Made by a program: the position numbers and the translations under genes
Shown here: one piece after another, positions 28,704 to 42,920 of the stretch
Position numbering within the stretch: position 1 is the stretch's first letter
Layout of the letters: each line of letters begins with the position of its first letter
Assembly: GCF_004295345.1 (NCBI RefSeq)
Contig: NZ_CP036200.1
Span: forward strand, 186,001 to 250,000
Length of the DNA stretch: 64,000 nucleotides
Reading direction: 5' to 3'
Source: Shewanella maritima
GTDB lineage: Bacteria; Pseudomonadota; Gammaproteobacteria; Enterobacterales; Shewanellaceae
Notes under the pieces: generated by a model
Told to the model about the DNA's origin: nothing
Seen by the model: the letters and a program-made list of their open reading frames with translations, nothing else
Database searches by the model: none

Positions 28704-29747
28704 TTAGTCAGCTGAAACTACAGTTTCAGCTCGGCAAGACTGCCTCACGACAATACTAGTTGGAATTAATTGCGGCTCGACCTCTTGTCCTCGAATCGCT
28801 TTAAGCAGACTCTCAACAATTTTCTCGCCTGCGAGCTTCGTATTTTGCTTAACCGTGGTTAGCGCAGGTGATGCATAACTAGCTACAGGAATATCGTCAT
28901 AGCCGATTACACCCACATCTTCAGGAACGCGGATCCCCCGCTCTGAAAGCGCTAGCATAGCACCAATAGCAATCAAATCACTTGCCGCAAAAATAGCATC
29001 AAAATTCTCGCCGCTATCAAGCAATGCATTGGCGGCCTGATAACCTGAGTCCTCAGTACTGATGGCGTCAAACTGCTTGTTAGCATCCGCAGTTAAGCCA
29101 CCTTTACGTAACTCGTCGCTGTGACCTAAATAACGGTCTCTGAACTCTGGGCTATGGCTCGAGCTGTCGCCTAAAAAAGCAATGTCTTTATACCCACACT
29201 CCAGCAGATGAGCAGTTGCAATGACGCCACCTTGATAGTTGTCGCAACCGACTGATAACACCGAGTCGTCACTGCCCTGTGCTCCCCAAATAACAAAATG
29301 GGTATTTTGTTCAGCTAGACGTTCTAGCTTGTGGGCGTAGTCAACATAATCACCATAGCCAAGCAAAATAATGCCATCCGCTTTATTACTGTCTTCGTAA
29401 TCTGCATGCCAATCGCTTGAAAGTTGCTGAAATGAAACCAATAAATCATACCCTTGCTGCGCCGTGGCTCTCGTTATCGAACCGAGCATCGACAAGAAAA
29501 AAGGATTAATCATAGAGTCATCATTGGTTGGGTCTTCACAGATTAACAGCGCGAGAGTGTGACTATTTTGGGTACGTAAATTACTGGCGTTCTTATCGAC
29601 CTTGTAATTTAATTCCTTGGCGATTGCTTGAATTTTTAGCCTAGTTGCTTCGTTTACCAAAGGGCTATTGCGCAATGCGCGCGACACGGTAGACTGGGAC
29701 ACCCCAGCGCGATAGGCAATGTCAATTGATGTTGCTTTTGCAGCCAT
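28704..29747 (-). CDS. LacI-family transcriptional regulator, probable regulator of the maltodextrin genes
   Basis: Regulator of 347 residues. The HTH and hinge occupy residues 1-60 (TSIDIAYRAGVSQSTVSRAL, then NEATRLKIQAIAKELNY). The periplasmic-binding-protein-like domain follows (TLALLICEDPTND, GIILLGYGDY, VSVGCDNYQGG-like segment, IGYDDIPVASYASPALTTV). It is the only LacI-type protein in the window, and the three palindromes with core ATACGTAT in the sugar region are of the kind this family binds. No such site is seen near its own start. Ligand and sign of control are unknown; the sites lie just upstream of the -35 boxes, which would permit activation. Confidence 0.88.
   Translation of the reverse strand: MAAKATSIDIAYRAGVSQSTVSRALRNSPLVNEATRLKIQAIAKELNYKVDKNASNLRTQNSHTLALLICEDPTNDDSMINPFFLSMLGSITRATAQQGYDLLVSFQQLSSDWHADYEDSNKADGIILLGYGDYVDYAHKLERLAEQNTHFVIWGAQGSDDSVLSVGCDNYQGGVIATAHLLECGYKDIAFLGDSSSHSPEFRDRYLGHSDELRKGGLTADANKQFDAISTEDSGYQAANALLDSGENFDAIFAASDLIAIGAMLALSERGIRVPEDVGVIGYDDIPVASYASPALTTVKQNTKLAGEKIVESLLKAIRGQEVEPQLIPTSIVVRQSCRAETVVSAD
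28710..28731 (-). repeat. Perfect inverted repeat over the end of the LacI-type gene
   Basis: AGCTGAAACT, 2 nt, AGTTTCAGCT: 10-bp arms covering the last codons of the gene. There is no T-run, so this is at most a weak terminator or an mRNA 3' stem. Confidence 0.5.
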
Positions 29748-29784
29748 AGCGCGTTCAACCTTTTTATTGTTGTTATGTTTGCGG

Positions 29785-30480
29785 TTATAAGCCTAATTCA
29801 TCCAGCAAGTCACCGGCATCGTCATCAGTACTCTTTACCGCAGGCTTGTTCGAAGACGTTGTGACACGTGTTTGAATACTGTGAGCCTCAAGTAGAGAAT
29901 CCGGGTCAAACTCTTCGTCCATTTCAAAATCGACCGAACGTATAAATTCGGTTTTATCCATGGCAAATTCTAAATAGAAAGTATGGTTGTTTTCAGTTTT
30001 GAATGACACTCGGCGCACCACTGCATCATCAAGATTAGTATCTACTGAAATCGTTAATTCTTTATTAATTGTCAGCATTTTTGGCTGACTTTGGCTGATT
30101 GAGGTCTGTAACTCTTTAGAAATTTTATTGATGAAATCACCAAGGATTTGATTCATCAACTCACCCATCACATTGCTAACATCATCTGACGTGTGAGTAA
30201 AAGCCAGCTCAGATTCTGGCATACCCATGTTAACCATGTACTTACGATAGATTTCAATCGCAGCAGCTGCCGAGAAATTGATGACAACCAACCCAGAAAA
30301 GCCACCATCAAAAATAGAGAAACAACCAAGGTCTGGTTTTAGTCGCGTACGGGAAATACTTTGCACCATGCCAGCGTGACTAATTTGGCTGCCGCTGGTG
30401 CTCGAAAGCACGTGTGACACTGAATGGCACAGCTTTAAAAGAATATCATCATTGGTTACAACACTTGCTGGGTTTACCAT
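29785..30480 (-). CDS. DUF3334 family protein, CheX-like
   Basis: Soluble protein of 231 residues, function unknown. The middle part (about 45-150), with CFSIFDGGFSGLVVINFS and TSDDVSNVMGELMNQILGDFINKI, resembles the CheX/FliM phosphatase-like fold, so a role around chemotaxis-type signalling is possible. The C-terminal tail is acidic (DEEFDPDSLLE, DDDAGDLLDELGL). ATG 30480 is chosen because AGAGGTG lies 6 nt upstream; the frame stays open to 30537 without another ribosome site. It is 37 nt beyond the LacI-type gene and reads toward it. Confidence 0.75.
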   Translation of the reverse strand: MVNPASVVTNDDILLKLCHSVSHVLSSTSGSQISHAGMVQSISRTRLKPDLGCFSIFDGGFSGLVVINFSAAAAIEIYRKYMVNMGMPESELAFTHTSDDVSNVMGELMNQILGDFINKISKELQTSISQSQPKMLTINKELTISVDTNLDDAVVRRVSFKTENNHTFYLEFAMDKTEFIRSVDFEMDEEFDPDSLLEAHSIQTRVTTSSNKPAVKSTDDDAGDLLDELGL

Positions 30481-30886
30481 TTGAACACCTCTTATTATTA
30501 ACTCTGCCATCTTGCGGGTAATTTCACAAAAAATCAAAATAAAAACAAGTCATTAGCATGATTATTAACCAAACAATACCCGATAACTTATAAATCATTG
30601 ATTAAGCGGCAAATTAGCCAGATTTCAACTTCGATTAACAAATACATTATTTTTACATCTTAGCTCACAGAACGTAGATTTGTCGCTCACTGGGGGACAA
30701 GGAAAAATTTATAATCTTCTACTTTGTTAAAGCCTATAAATGTCATTTAAGGTCTAACTTGTCTTTAAGCCAAGTGTAAGCAATTCAAATTGACTGTTTT
30801 GAGCGAGTACAAATTCCCCTAACAAAGCCGGTAAATGCCTAAAATCACACCAGTTACCGCCATGTCATCGCAAACACTGTATTCAA

Positions 30887-30910
30887 GCCAGCTTTTTTCT
30901 ATAAGCTGGC
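30887..30910 (+). promoter_or_regulatory. Hairpin in the ptsH upstream region
   Basis: GCCAGCTT, 8-nt loop, AAGCTGGC, 50 nt before the ptsH start; the tail GATGTTTT is a poor terminator. The gap 30481-30959 otherwise shows no gene. The role is unknown; it could be a leader structure. Confidence 0.35.
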
Positions 30911-30959
30911 GATGTTTTACGTTATATTGTTTGCCAACAATAGAGTGAGTCGTAAATTG

Positions 30960-31217
30960 ATGTACCAAAAGTCTGTCACTATTAATGCCCGTCATGGCAT
31001 GCACACCCGTCCTGCTGCCTTGCTTGTAAAAGAAGCTAAACGTTTTGACTGTGATGTCATGGTTGAATGCAACGGAAAAAAAGCAAGCGCAAAGAGTTTA
31101 TTTAAACTGCAAACCTTAGGGCTCCACCATGGCGTGACGGTATCTGTCAGTGCCAGTGGTGACCAAGCTGAGCAAGCTGTTGATTGCGTTGCTAACCTAC
31201 TCAGTACACTTAGCTAG
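30960..31217 (+). CDS. ptsH: Phosphocarrier protein HPr
   Basis: HPr of 85 residues passes phosphate from enzyme I to enzyme IIA proteins. The active-site His15 lies in NARHGMHTRPAA, and the regulatory-serine region reads KSLFKLQTLGL. ATG 30960 gives the family length; the frame is open back to 30912. It is the first gene of ptsH-ptsI-crr, on one strand with short gaps. No sugar-specific permease gene is next to it. Confidence 0.95.
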   Translation: MYQKSVTINARHGMHTRPAALLVKEAKRFDCDVMVECNGKKASAKSLFKLQTLGLHHGVTVSVSASGDQAEQAVDCVANLLSTLS

Positions 31218-31264
31218 CTTTCACATGTTAAGCATCAATAAATAGAAAAGAGATAGGAACGAAT

Positions 31265-32991
31265 ATGTCGGTAAATGGGATTGTTGTTTCATCAGGTATT
31301 GCGTTTGGCCAAGCACTTACCATCCGATCCAATACCCACCCATTAGACCTATCACTCATCTCAACCTCCAAGATTGAAGCTGAAAAAGACAAACTACTTC
31401 GTGGCGTCAATAACCTTATTTCATACCTGTTGCAGTGCCAACAGCGCTTGAGCGAACAGTGCGATCATTTTCAGCTTATTGATGCCGATATTGCACTGTT
31501 AGAAGATAGCGAACTCCACCAAACCTTGTATCAACATATTGGCCAGTATCGCGTTTCAGCCAGCGTTGCTGTCGATCGAATTTTTCGCCAGCAAGCGTTT
31601 GAGATAAGTCAAATTGATGATCCGTACCTTGCGAGTCGTGGCGATGATATCTTGTGCTTAGCTAAACGTTTAAATTCCGCGCTAAATGGCCACCTGCAAT
31701 GGGACTTATCAACATTAGAGCAAGACACCATTTTACTTGCCGATGACCTAACCCCAGCTGAATTTGCCATTTTACCTTTAGCGCATATCAAAGGTATTGT
31801 GCTTGAATCTGGTGGCTTAACTAGTCACACCGCAATTTTAGCCAGAAGCGCCGGCATTCCCACGTTATTAAGTTGCCCATTTGCAGAGCATCAGACCATT
31901 TCCGATGGCACTGAAGTTATTGTCGATGCGCTGCAAGGTGAACTGCACTTTGCGCCGTCCGATACCCTTCGAGAACAACTAAAAGCGCAAGCAGAGGCTG
32001 AAAGACAAAAACGTGAGGCGCTGGCAAAGTACAAAGATCTTAGTGCGCAAACCCAGGATGGCCATCATGTGAGCCTAGTAGCTAACGTGGGTGAGCTAAA
32101 CGATATTAGTCATCTTGCCGACGTGGGGCTCAAGGTGTGGGGTTGTTTCGAACGGAATTTATCTTAATGCACTCTAAGGCGATGCCAAGCGAGCAACAAC
32201 AGTACCAGCTGTACTGTGAAGCGTTACATAGCCTTGGCGATTTACCTTTAACCATCAGAACCTTTGATATTGGCGCCGATAAAGAAATCCCTTGGTTAAA
32301 CTTGCCAAAAGAGGATAACCCTGCGCTAGGACTGCGCGGCATTCGCTATAGTCTTGCCCGGCCAAAAGTATTTATTACCCAGATTAAAGCCATACTTAGA
32401 GCCAGCGTCCACGGCACAGTTAGGCTGATGTTCCCCATGGTGAGTCAGGTTGAAGAACTCACTCCACTGCTCGACCTGGTCGATCAAGCCAAACAAGAAT
32501 TAACCCAGGATGGTAAAACATACGATAGAGTCGATATTGGTTTAGTCGTTGAAACGCCTGCTGCAGTGCTCAATCTTGCGAGCATGTTGCCGTTGATTGA
32601 TTTTGTCAGTATTGGCAGCAATGACTTAACCCAATACACCTTGGCTGCAGATCGCACTAACCCGCAATTAGCCAAAGATTATCCACCACTATCACCAGCT
32701 GTATTACGATTAATCGCCATGACAATTAGCCAATGTAAAAACGCTAGCACTAAAGTTAGTTTATGTGGTGAGATAGGCAGCAGCCCTGAATTGCTGCCAT
32801 TGTTAGTTGGCTTAGGGTTAGATGAATTGAGTATCAACCCAGCGAGCGTATTGGCAGTTAAAGCACGCCTGATAGAGGGTAATTATCAAGAATTTGTAAA
32901 ACATGCGCAGGTAGTGACGCAATTAAGCCAAATTGAGCAAATTTCACAAACAATAAAGGCATACAATTCAGATGCTTTCGCGTTACACTAA
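31265..32991 (+). pseudogene. ptsI: PTS enzyme I; split by one frameshift
   Basis: PEP-protein phosphotransferase; phosphorylates HPr using PEP. Repaired it is 575 residues, the length of E. coli EI. Seen: the N-terminal HPr-binding region, the phospho-His loop GGLTSHTAILARSAGIPT, then after the break VGLFRTEFILM, LGLRGIRYSLARP, RLMFPMVSQVEE, SIGSNDLTQYTLAADR and SLCGEIGSS. As read, the first frame turns into GCFERNLS and stops at 32165, while the second frame carries MGLFRTEF onward. Adding one G at AAGG (32132-32135) gives KGVGLFRTEF, the family sequence. No other damage is seen. If real, the lesion would abolish PTS function; an assembly error is at least as likely. Confidence 0.92.
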
Positions 32992-33105
32992 CCTAAGGTG
33001 TTGCCAGCGTGATTACAGTAAGTAAAGTATGCTAGAAGCTACTAGTTGCGCTAGCTAAACAAACATATAAGTAAATAGAATAATAAAATTCGAGGCCTAG
33101 TTAAC

Positions 33106-33615
33106 ATGGGATTTTTAAGTCGAATTCGACGCCTAATTTCAGGGCAACAGCCCGTCTCTGGTCAAATAGATATTTTGGCGCCAGTATCCGGCGAGATAGT
33201 AAAAATAGAAAAAGTACCAGATGCCGTATTCTCAGAAAAAATCGTTGGTGATGGTATTGCTATCGACCCCAAGGGTAAGCAAATACTGGCACCCATTGAC
33301 GGCACGATAGGCAAAATCTTTGAGACAAACCATGCATTCAGCATTGAGTCTCCACAAGGGTTAGAGTTATTCATCCACTTTGGTATTGGCACAGTTGAGC
33401 TTGGTGGCAAAGGTTTTTCACGCTTGGCTGAAGAAGGTCAACAAGTTAAAGCTGGCGACCCGATATTAGAATTTGATATGCAGCAGCTTGAAGGTCAAGT
33501 AGATAGCCTGCTGACACCGGTTGTACTAGCCAATATGGAAGATGTCGATCAGCTCGATAAAAAACAAGGCAGCGTAACTGCAGGTAAAGACGTTATCTTT
33601 ACTGTGCAAATGTAA
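33106..33615 (+). CDS. crr: PTS glucose-type enzyme IIA
   Basis: EIIA-Glc of 169 residues: phosphate acceptor from HPr and, in enterics, a regulator of adenylate cyclase and sugar permeases. Visible: LAPVSGEIVKIEKVPDAVF, GDGIAIDP, His76 in TNHAFSIES, and active His91 in ELFIHFGIGTVELGGKGF. It is the third gene of the set, 114 nt after ptsI. With no IIBC partner here, a regulatory role, or service to a distant permease, is likely. Confidence 0.95.
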   Translation: MGFLSRIRRLISGQQPVSGQIDILAPVSGEIVKIEKVPDAVFSEKIVGDGIAIDPKGKQILAPIDGTIGKIFETNHAFSIESPQGLELFIHFGIGTVELGGKGFSRLAEEGQQVKAGDPILEFDMQQLEGQVDSLLTPVVLANMEDVDQLDKKQGSVTAGKDVIFTVQM

Positions 33616-33772
33616 TATCCCCTTGTCTGTTTAGCCGTTTTATTATTAATCTAACGGCTACCTACACTGCGCTTGAGCTTATCACATAACATGATCATCA
33701 AAGCCTGCGCAAATACCAACCCTCATTTTCAAATTAATTCAAAAGCATAGTTAAAGAACACGGAGTTCAGTT

Positions 33773-35993
<2,221 letters not shown>

Positions 35994-36370
35994 AGTGAAA
36001 ATCCACGATAACCTAAAAATGAGTAGAGACACCTCAAAATTCGCAATTAGAACAATGTCAGTGTTCATTTCAATTCTAAATAGATAAATTCACGATACAA
36101 ATGTAATACCTGTTAATGAATTTAATCTGCAATTAATTTAAGATAGCTCAGCGAAAACAAAGATACGACCAGCCGATTAGAAATCACTGGTATAATCTGG
36201 CAAAACAATCGATTAGTCGCAACTCTCTGTTTCACTCACAGTGCAGTTTGGGCTCGCTTTAACGAATTCGCTAACTTTGCGACTTCACTAGCTTGGCGAC
36301 TTCAATAGCAAAGAGCCATGTCGAGATATAACTTAGCCACTGCAGGCTTAATAACAATAATCAGGTGCCT
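35994..36370. other. Intergenic stretch before the carbonic anhydrase gene
   Basis: About 375 bases, A/T-rich, with no ORF, clear terminator or repeat that I can support. It should hold the promoter of the next gene. Confidence 0.5.
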
Positions 36371-36985
36371 ATGAAAATCCTTAAACCTCTGTTTGATAAC
36401 AACCGCCGCTGGGCAGATCGTATCAATCAAGAAGACCCAACTTTCTTTGAACAGCTCGCCAAGCAACAAACACCTGAATACTTATGGATTGGTTGTGCTG
36501 ATAGCCGTGTACCATCAAATCAAATTATTGATTTGATGCCTGGTGAAGTATTTGTTCACCGTAATATCGCTAATATGGTCATCCATACCGATCTTAACTG
36601 TCTGTCTGTTCTGCAATACGCTGTTGATGTGCTAAAAGTGAAACACGTCATGGTAGTAGGACACTATGGCTGTGGCGGTGTAAAAGCGTCGATGACTGAC
36701 GATCGTTATGGTTTAATCGACAACTGGTTGGGTCACCTAAAAGACATCTACCGCTTCCACAAAGATGAGTTAGAAAAACTTGATGAAGACGCACGCTTTA
36801 ATCGCATGTGTGAGCTCAACGTGATTGAGCAAGTGGCTAACGTGACCTCAACAAGCATTATTCAAGAAGCCTGGGCACGTGGTCAGGAAATTTCAGTTCA
36901 TGGCTGGATTTATGGTATCGACAACGGCCTACTTAACGACCTTGATGTTACCGTTGACCGTCAGATTGCCCTAAACGACAAATAA
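36371..36985 (+). CDS. can: Beta-class carbonic anhydrase
   Basis: Zinc enzyme that interconverts CO2 and bicarbonate in the cytoplasm, supplying carboxylases. 204 residues. Zinc ligands and the catalytic dyad match E. coli Can residue for residue: Cys42, Asp44 and Arg46 in GCADSRVP, His98 and Cys101 in VGHYGCGG. ATG 36371 is preferred over GTG 36365. It is a single-gene unit with its own terminator. Confidence 0.96.
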   Translation: MKILKPLFDNNRRWADRINQEDPTFFEQLAKQQTPEYLWIGCADSRVPSNQIIDLMPGEVFVHRNIANMVIHTDLNCLSVLQYAVDVLKVKHVMVVGHYGCGGVKASMTDDRYGLIDNWLGHLKDIYRFHKDELEKLDEDARFNRMCELNVIEQVANVTSTSIIQEAWARGQEISVHGWIYGIDNGLLNDLDVTVDRQIALNDK

Positions 36986-37035
36986 GGCTGTTGATGTTTA
37001 ACGCAAGTTGAACAAATATCACGCAATCATTAACT

Positions 37036-37070
37036 AAAGACCTGCGAAAGCCGCAGGTCTTTGTGTTTTT
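37036..37070 (+). terminator. Terminator of the carbonic anhydrase gene
   Basis: AAAGACCTGC, 7-nt loop, GCAGGTCTTT then GTGTTTTT. Confidence 0.8.
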
Positions 37071-37162
37071 GATGAATTATTTTTCAATATCATTCGCCCT
37101 CTGCCTATGAAGCTAGTTATAATCGATGGGTTTACTAAACGCAGATGCGTAAGAATTTTTAG

Positions 37163-39511
<2,349 letters not shown>

Positions 39512-39531
39512 TAGCCATACGCTATTAACAT

Positions 39532-39556
39532 AAGGGCTCGTATGAGCCCTTTTATT
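39532..39556 (+). terminator. Terminator between kdnB and kdsB
   Basis: AAGGGCTC, GTAT, GAGCCCTT then TTATTT. kdsB may therefore be partly uncoupled from kdnAB. Confidence 0.75.
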
Positions 39557-39587
39557 TACTGCTTTTTGCACAATTGAAAGGTCAATA

Positions 39588-40325
39588 ATGAAAGTTACCC
39601 TGCTTATTCCCGCGCGATACGGCTCAAGCCGCTTCCCAGGAAAACCTTTAGCGCCAATTAACGGCAAGCCAATGATCCAACACGTTTATGAGCGTGCATC
39701 ATTAGCCAAAGGTTTAGATAATATCTATGTAGCGACTGACGATGACAGAATTAAACAAGCAGTAGAAGCTTTTGGCGGTCAAGTGGTCATGACCAATCCT
39801 GAAGCCGCATCTGGTACAGACCGTATTAATGATGCTATCGATCAACTTGGCCTTGCTGACGATGATTTAGTGATCAACTTACAAGGTGACCAACCACTTA
39901 TCGACCCAATTTCAATCGAGCAAATAATCACCTTATTTGAGCGCCATCCAGGCGAGTTCGAAATGGCAACCTTAGGGTTTGAAATTGTCGATAAGCAAGA
40001 ACGTGACGACCCACTGCACGTTAAAATGGTATTCGACAACGACTTTTACGCACTGTATTTCTCGCGCTCGTGCATTCCATTTGGCCGCGATACCGATGAC
40101 TACCCTGTCTACAAACACTTAGGGGTTTATGCCTATACTCGTCGCTTTGTAAATACGTTTGCTAAGTTGCCGCTAGGCCGCTTAGAAGATCTTGAAAAGC
40201 TGGAGCAATTACGAGCACTTGAGCATGGTCATAAAATTAAAGTTGCGATCAGTGCCTTTGATTCACCAGAGGTGGATACGCCTGAAGATATTCGCAAGTG
40301 TGAGCTGCGTTTAGCCGTAGACTGA
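39588..40325 (+). CDS. kdsB: CMP-Kdo / CMP-Kdo8N synthetase
   Basis: Cytidylyltransferase of 245 residues that activates the octulosonate for LPS assembly. The nucleotide loop [19 protein letters not shown], metal site [10 protein letters not shown] and HLGVYAYTR are those of KdsB. In Shewanella the KdsB next to kdnAB works on Kdo8N, so that substrate is likely here. AAAGG precedes the ATG. Confidence 0.95.
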   Translation: MKVTLLIPARYGSSRFPGKPLAPINGKPMIQHVYERASLAKGLDNIYVATDDDRIKQAVEAFGGQVVMTNPEAASGTDRINDAIDQLGLADDDLVINLQGDQPLIDPISIEQIITLFERHPGEFEMATLGFEIVDKQERDDPLHVKMVFDNDFYALYFSRSCIPFGRDTDDYPVYKHLGVYAYTRRFVNTFAKLPLGRLEDLEKLEQLRALEHGHKIKVAISAFDSPEVDTPEDIRKCELRLAVD

Positions 40326-40368
40326 TCTTTGGTAGTACGCTCATAGTTAGCATTTTTATAGAGGCATT

Positions 40369-40713
40369 ATGGAATTAGAAGGCTTAGAAGTTTGGCTAAT
40401 CATTATTCTGGTAGTTGGCATAATCGCTAGCAACCTTGCAGTGCTTAAATATAGCGCCAAGTTCAAGATGCCCCAGTTCGGTGAACCAAAGGCCGGTGAA
40501 CCAAAAGCCGGTGAACCTAAAACTGGAGATCCAAAAGCAGGCGACTCAAAAGAAGGCAAACATTCTGATAACTCAGACGATGGGCAGCTTAGCCAAGTTA
40601 TCCTTGATGCTTTAGCCGAATCTGAGACCAAGAAGAAAGACACTAAATCAAGTACAACTGATGACACAGACATAGTGACGAGTGAGCAAGCGGATAGCAA
40701 CAATAAGAGTTAA
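40369..40713 (+). CDS. DUF2897 small membrane protein with a Gly-Glu-Pro-Lys repeat
   Basis: Protein of 114 residues, function unknown. Residues 8-28 form one membrane helix (VWLIIILVVGIIASNLAVL), followed by YSAKFKMPQFG as in the DUF2897 family. The cytosolic tail is longer than usual because of five tandem five-residue units (GEPKA, GEPKA, GEPKT, GDPKA, GDSKE), then an acidic Ser/Thr/Lys-rich end. AGAGGC precedes the ATG. It lies 43 nt after kdsB on the same strand. Confidence 0.85.
   Translation: MELEGLEVWLIIILVVGIIASNLAVLKYSAKFKMPQFGEPKAGEPKAGEPKTGDPKAGDSKEGKHSDNSDDGQLSQVILDALAESETKKKDTKSSTTDDTDIVTSEQADSNNKS
40480..40554 (+). repeat. Five tandem 15-bp repeats inside the DUF2897 gene
   Basis: Units begin GGTGAACCAAAGGCC and diverge gradually toward the right. 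The 15-bp length keeps the frame, so copy number can change without breaking the gene. Confidence 0.85.
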
Positions 40714-40775
40714 TACTGTTAAGGCTATTCATTCATAATCAGTAGCCCTTTATTCATACTGCGCACAACTCATTT

Positions 40776-40812
40776 AAACGCCACTGACTCATGGTTAGTG
40801 GCGTTTCTGTTT
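40776..40812 (+). terminator. Terminator after the DUF2897 gene
   Basis: AAACGCCACT, 11-nt loop, AGTGGCGTTT then CTGTTT. The rest of the gap to 41227 shows no gene or other feature I can support. Confidence 0.7.
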
Positions 40813-41227
40813 GCAAATTACATCTAAAATTTGTTCGCATGTAGCTATAAATCCCCTCACACCTTTGAGTTTCAACCCATGTTATTGAATGCAAACTAAC
40901 GCACGTGCTGCTTTTATCTGCAATCGCGCAAAAACATATTCCAAAACAGTGCGGTTGTAATAGAATGGCAGCCCAATGTCGCTGCTATTGAGCTAGATAA
41001 AGCTCTTAACTAAGACGCAGCCCATAGTTAAGTAGAAGATTGTAACCAAGATATAGCTTTCAAATAAGTGAAGCTAGAATCCTAGAACACTGATTTCAGC
41101 CACTCTAGGGGTTATCTATGACACAATGACAGTGCGCATTTAAGCTAGGTTTAAACATTAAACGCTAGCCTATAAGTTGGCCCAAATCTGCAATCCATAA
41201 TAATTAAGCCAAATACAAAGGAAGATC

Positions 41228-42820
41228 ATGACTTCTCAGCAGTCTAAAACCCCACAGGACATCGCCTCTAGCGGCGCTTTTGTCCGGTTTCTTAATATTG
41301 TCGAACGTTTAGGTAACCTGTTACCCCACCCAATTACCCTTTTCGCTATGTTCTGTATCGCGGTAGTAGTGATCAGTGGCATCGCTGGTTACTTTGAGCT
41401 ATCGGTTGTCGACCCTCGTCCTGAAGGCGCAAAAGGTCGAGGCGAAGATGGACTTATCCATGTCGTGAGCCTTATGAGCGGCGAAGGCCTGCGCATGATA
41501 GTCTCCAAACTAGTGACTAATTTCACCGGCTTTACACCACTTGGTACTGTGCTGGTTGCACTGCTTGGTGTTGGTATTGCTGAGCGCTCTGGTTTGCTAT
41601 CTGCAGCTATGCGTTTACTGGTAATGGGCGCATCAAAACGCCTAGTTACCTTAACTATTGTGTTTGCCGGTATCGTATCTAATACCGCATCAGAGCTTGG
41701 CTATGTGGTACTTGTGCCGATGGCAGCAATGATATTCCACTCCCTAGGACGTCACCCGCTAGCGGGTCTAGCAGCGGGTTTTGCCGGGGTATCTGGAGGT
41801 TACAGCGCGAACCTATTACTGGGTACTGTAGACCCGCTGTTATCAGGCATTACAGAAGCGGCAGCGCAGATGATTGACCCAGATTACGTCGTCGGCCCTG
41901 AGGTAAACTGGTATTTCATGTTCGCATCTACCTTCTTAATTACTATCTTGGGCGCATTCGTTACTGAAAAAATTGTTGAGCCTAAGCTTGGTAAATATGA
42001 TGTATCTGAAGCAGCAGACGATTTATCCGAGCAAAAAATGGATGAAGTCACTGCTATCGAGCGCAAAGCCCTTAAGATGGCCGGCTTATCGGTTGTTGTT
42101 CTTTCAGCTATTTTAGCGTTAACCATCGTGCCTGAATGGGGCGCACTGCGTCATCCAGAAACGGGCTTGGTAGCAGGTTCACCTTTCTTAAAAGGTATCG
42201 TGGTATTCATCTTTATTTGCTTTGCAATCCCAGGTCTAGTTTACGGTGCAGTTGTTGGCAATATGCGCAAAGATGTCGACGTTATTAACGCCATGTCTCA
42301 CAGCATGAGTACCATGGGCATGTACATCGTTTTGGTGTTCTTTGCATCACAATTTGTGGCTTTCTTCAAATGGACTAATCTTGGTGCTGTGCTGGCGGTA
42401 ACCGGCGCGGATGCATTATCTGCCGTTGGCTTAACAGGCCCTATCGTGTTTGTACTGTTTATTATGCTATGTGGCTTTATCAATCTAATGTTAGGTAGCG
42501 CTTCAGCTCAATGGGCTGTAACTGCGCCAATTTTCGTGCCTATGTTAATGCTTGTGGGTTATGCCCCTGAAACCATTCAAGCGGCTTATCGAATTGGTGA
42601 CTCAGTGACTAACCTGATCACACCTATGATGAGCTACTTTGGTTTAATCCTCGCCGTTGCAAGTCGTTACAAGAAAAACCTAGGCATAGGTACTTTGGTT
42701 GCCACCATGCTGCCATATTCCATCGTATTCTTTGTTGGTTGGACGCTGTTCTTCTTTATCTGGGTGTTCGTGGTAGGATTGCCGGTTGGCCCTGGTGCAG
42801 CAACTTACTACACGCCTTAG
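41228..42820 (+). CDS. AbgT-family transporter
   Basis: Inner-membrane protein of 530 residues with about 12 hydrophobic segments, of the family of AbgT (p-aminobenzoyl-glutamate import) and MtrF (drug export). Family marks: LPHPITLFAMFC, ERSGLLSAAMRLL, SNTASELGYVVLVPMAAM, GGYSANLLLGTVDPLLSGITE, GSASAQWAVTAPIFVPM and RIGDSVTNLITPMM. The two matched repeats typical of the fold are visible. AAGGAAG precedes the ATG. Import of a folate fragment and export of sulfonamide-like drugs are both possible. Confidence 0.9.
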   Translation: MTSQQSKTPQDIASSGAFVRFLNIVERLGNLLPHPITLFAMFCIAVVVISGIAGYFELSVVDPRPEGAKGRGEDGLIHVVSLMSGEGLRMIVSKLVTNFTGFTPLGTVLVALLGVGIAERSGLLSAAMRLLVMGASKRLVTLTIVFAGIVSNTASELGYVVLVPMAAMIFHSLGRHPLAGLAAGFAGVSGGYSANLLLGTVDPLLSGITEAAAQMIDPDYVVGPEVNWYFMFASTFLITILGAFVTEKIVEPKLGKYDVSEAADDLSEQKMDEVTAIERKALKMAGLSVVVLSAILALTIVPEWGALRHPETGLVAGSPFLKGIVVFIFICFAIPGLVYGAVVGNMRKDVDVINAMSHSMSTMGMYIVLVFFASQFVAFFKWTNLGAVLAVTGADALSAVGLTGPIVFVLFIMLCGFINLMLGSASAQWAVTAPIFVPMLMLVGYAPETIQAAYRIGDSVTNLITPMMSYFGLILAVASRYKKNLGIGTLVATMLPYSIVFFVGWTLFFFIWVFVVGLPVGPGAATYYTP

Positions 42821-42850
42821 TAGCTGAGCTGCAAATAAATCTAATTGGCC

Positions 42851-42885
42851 AAAAGCCCGCTTACCTGTTTGTAGCGGGCTTTTTA
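42851..42885. terminator. Bidirectional terminator
   Basis: AAAAGCCCGCT, 11-nt loop, AGCGGGCTTTTT, between converging genes ending at 42820 and 42921. Confidence 0.9.
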
Positions 42886-42920
42886 GTCTTGTTCGTTCAA
42901 TGCTTCAAACGCGACTGACA

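Noticed and set aside
33616..33772. Possible gene between crr and yffB
   Set aside because: Only short frames, without a ribosome site; read as an ordinary intergenic region.
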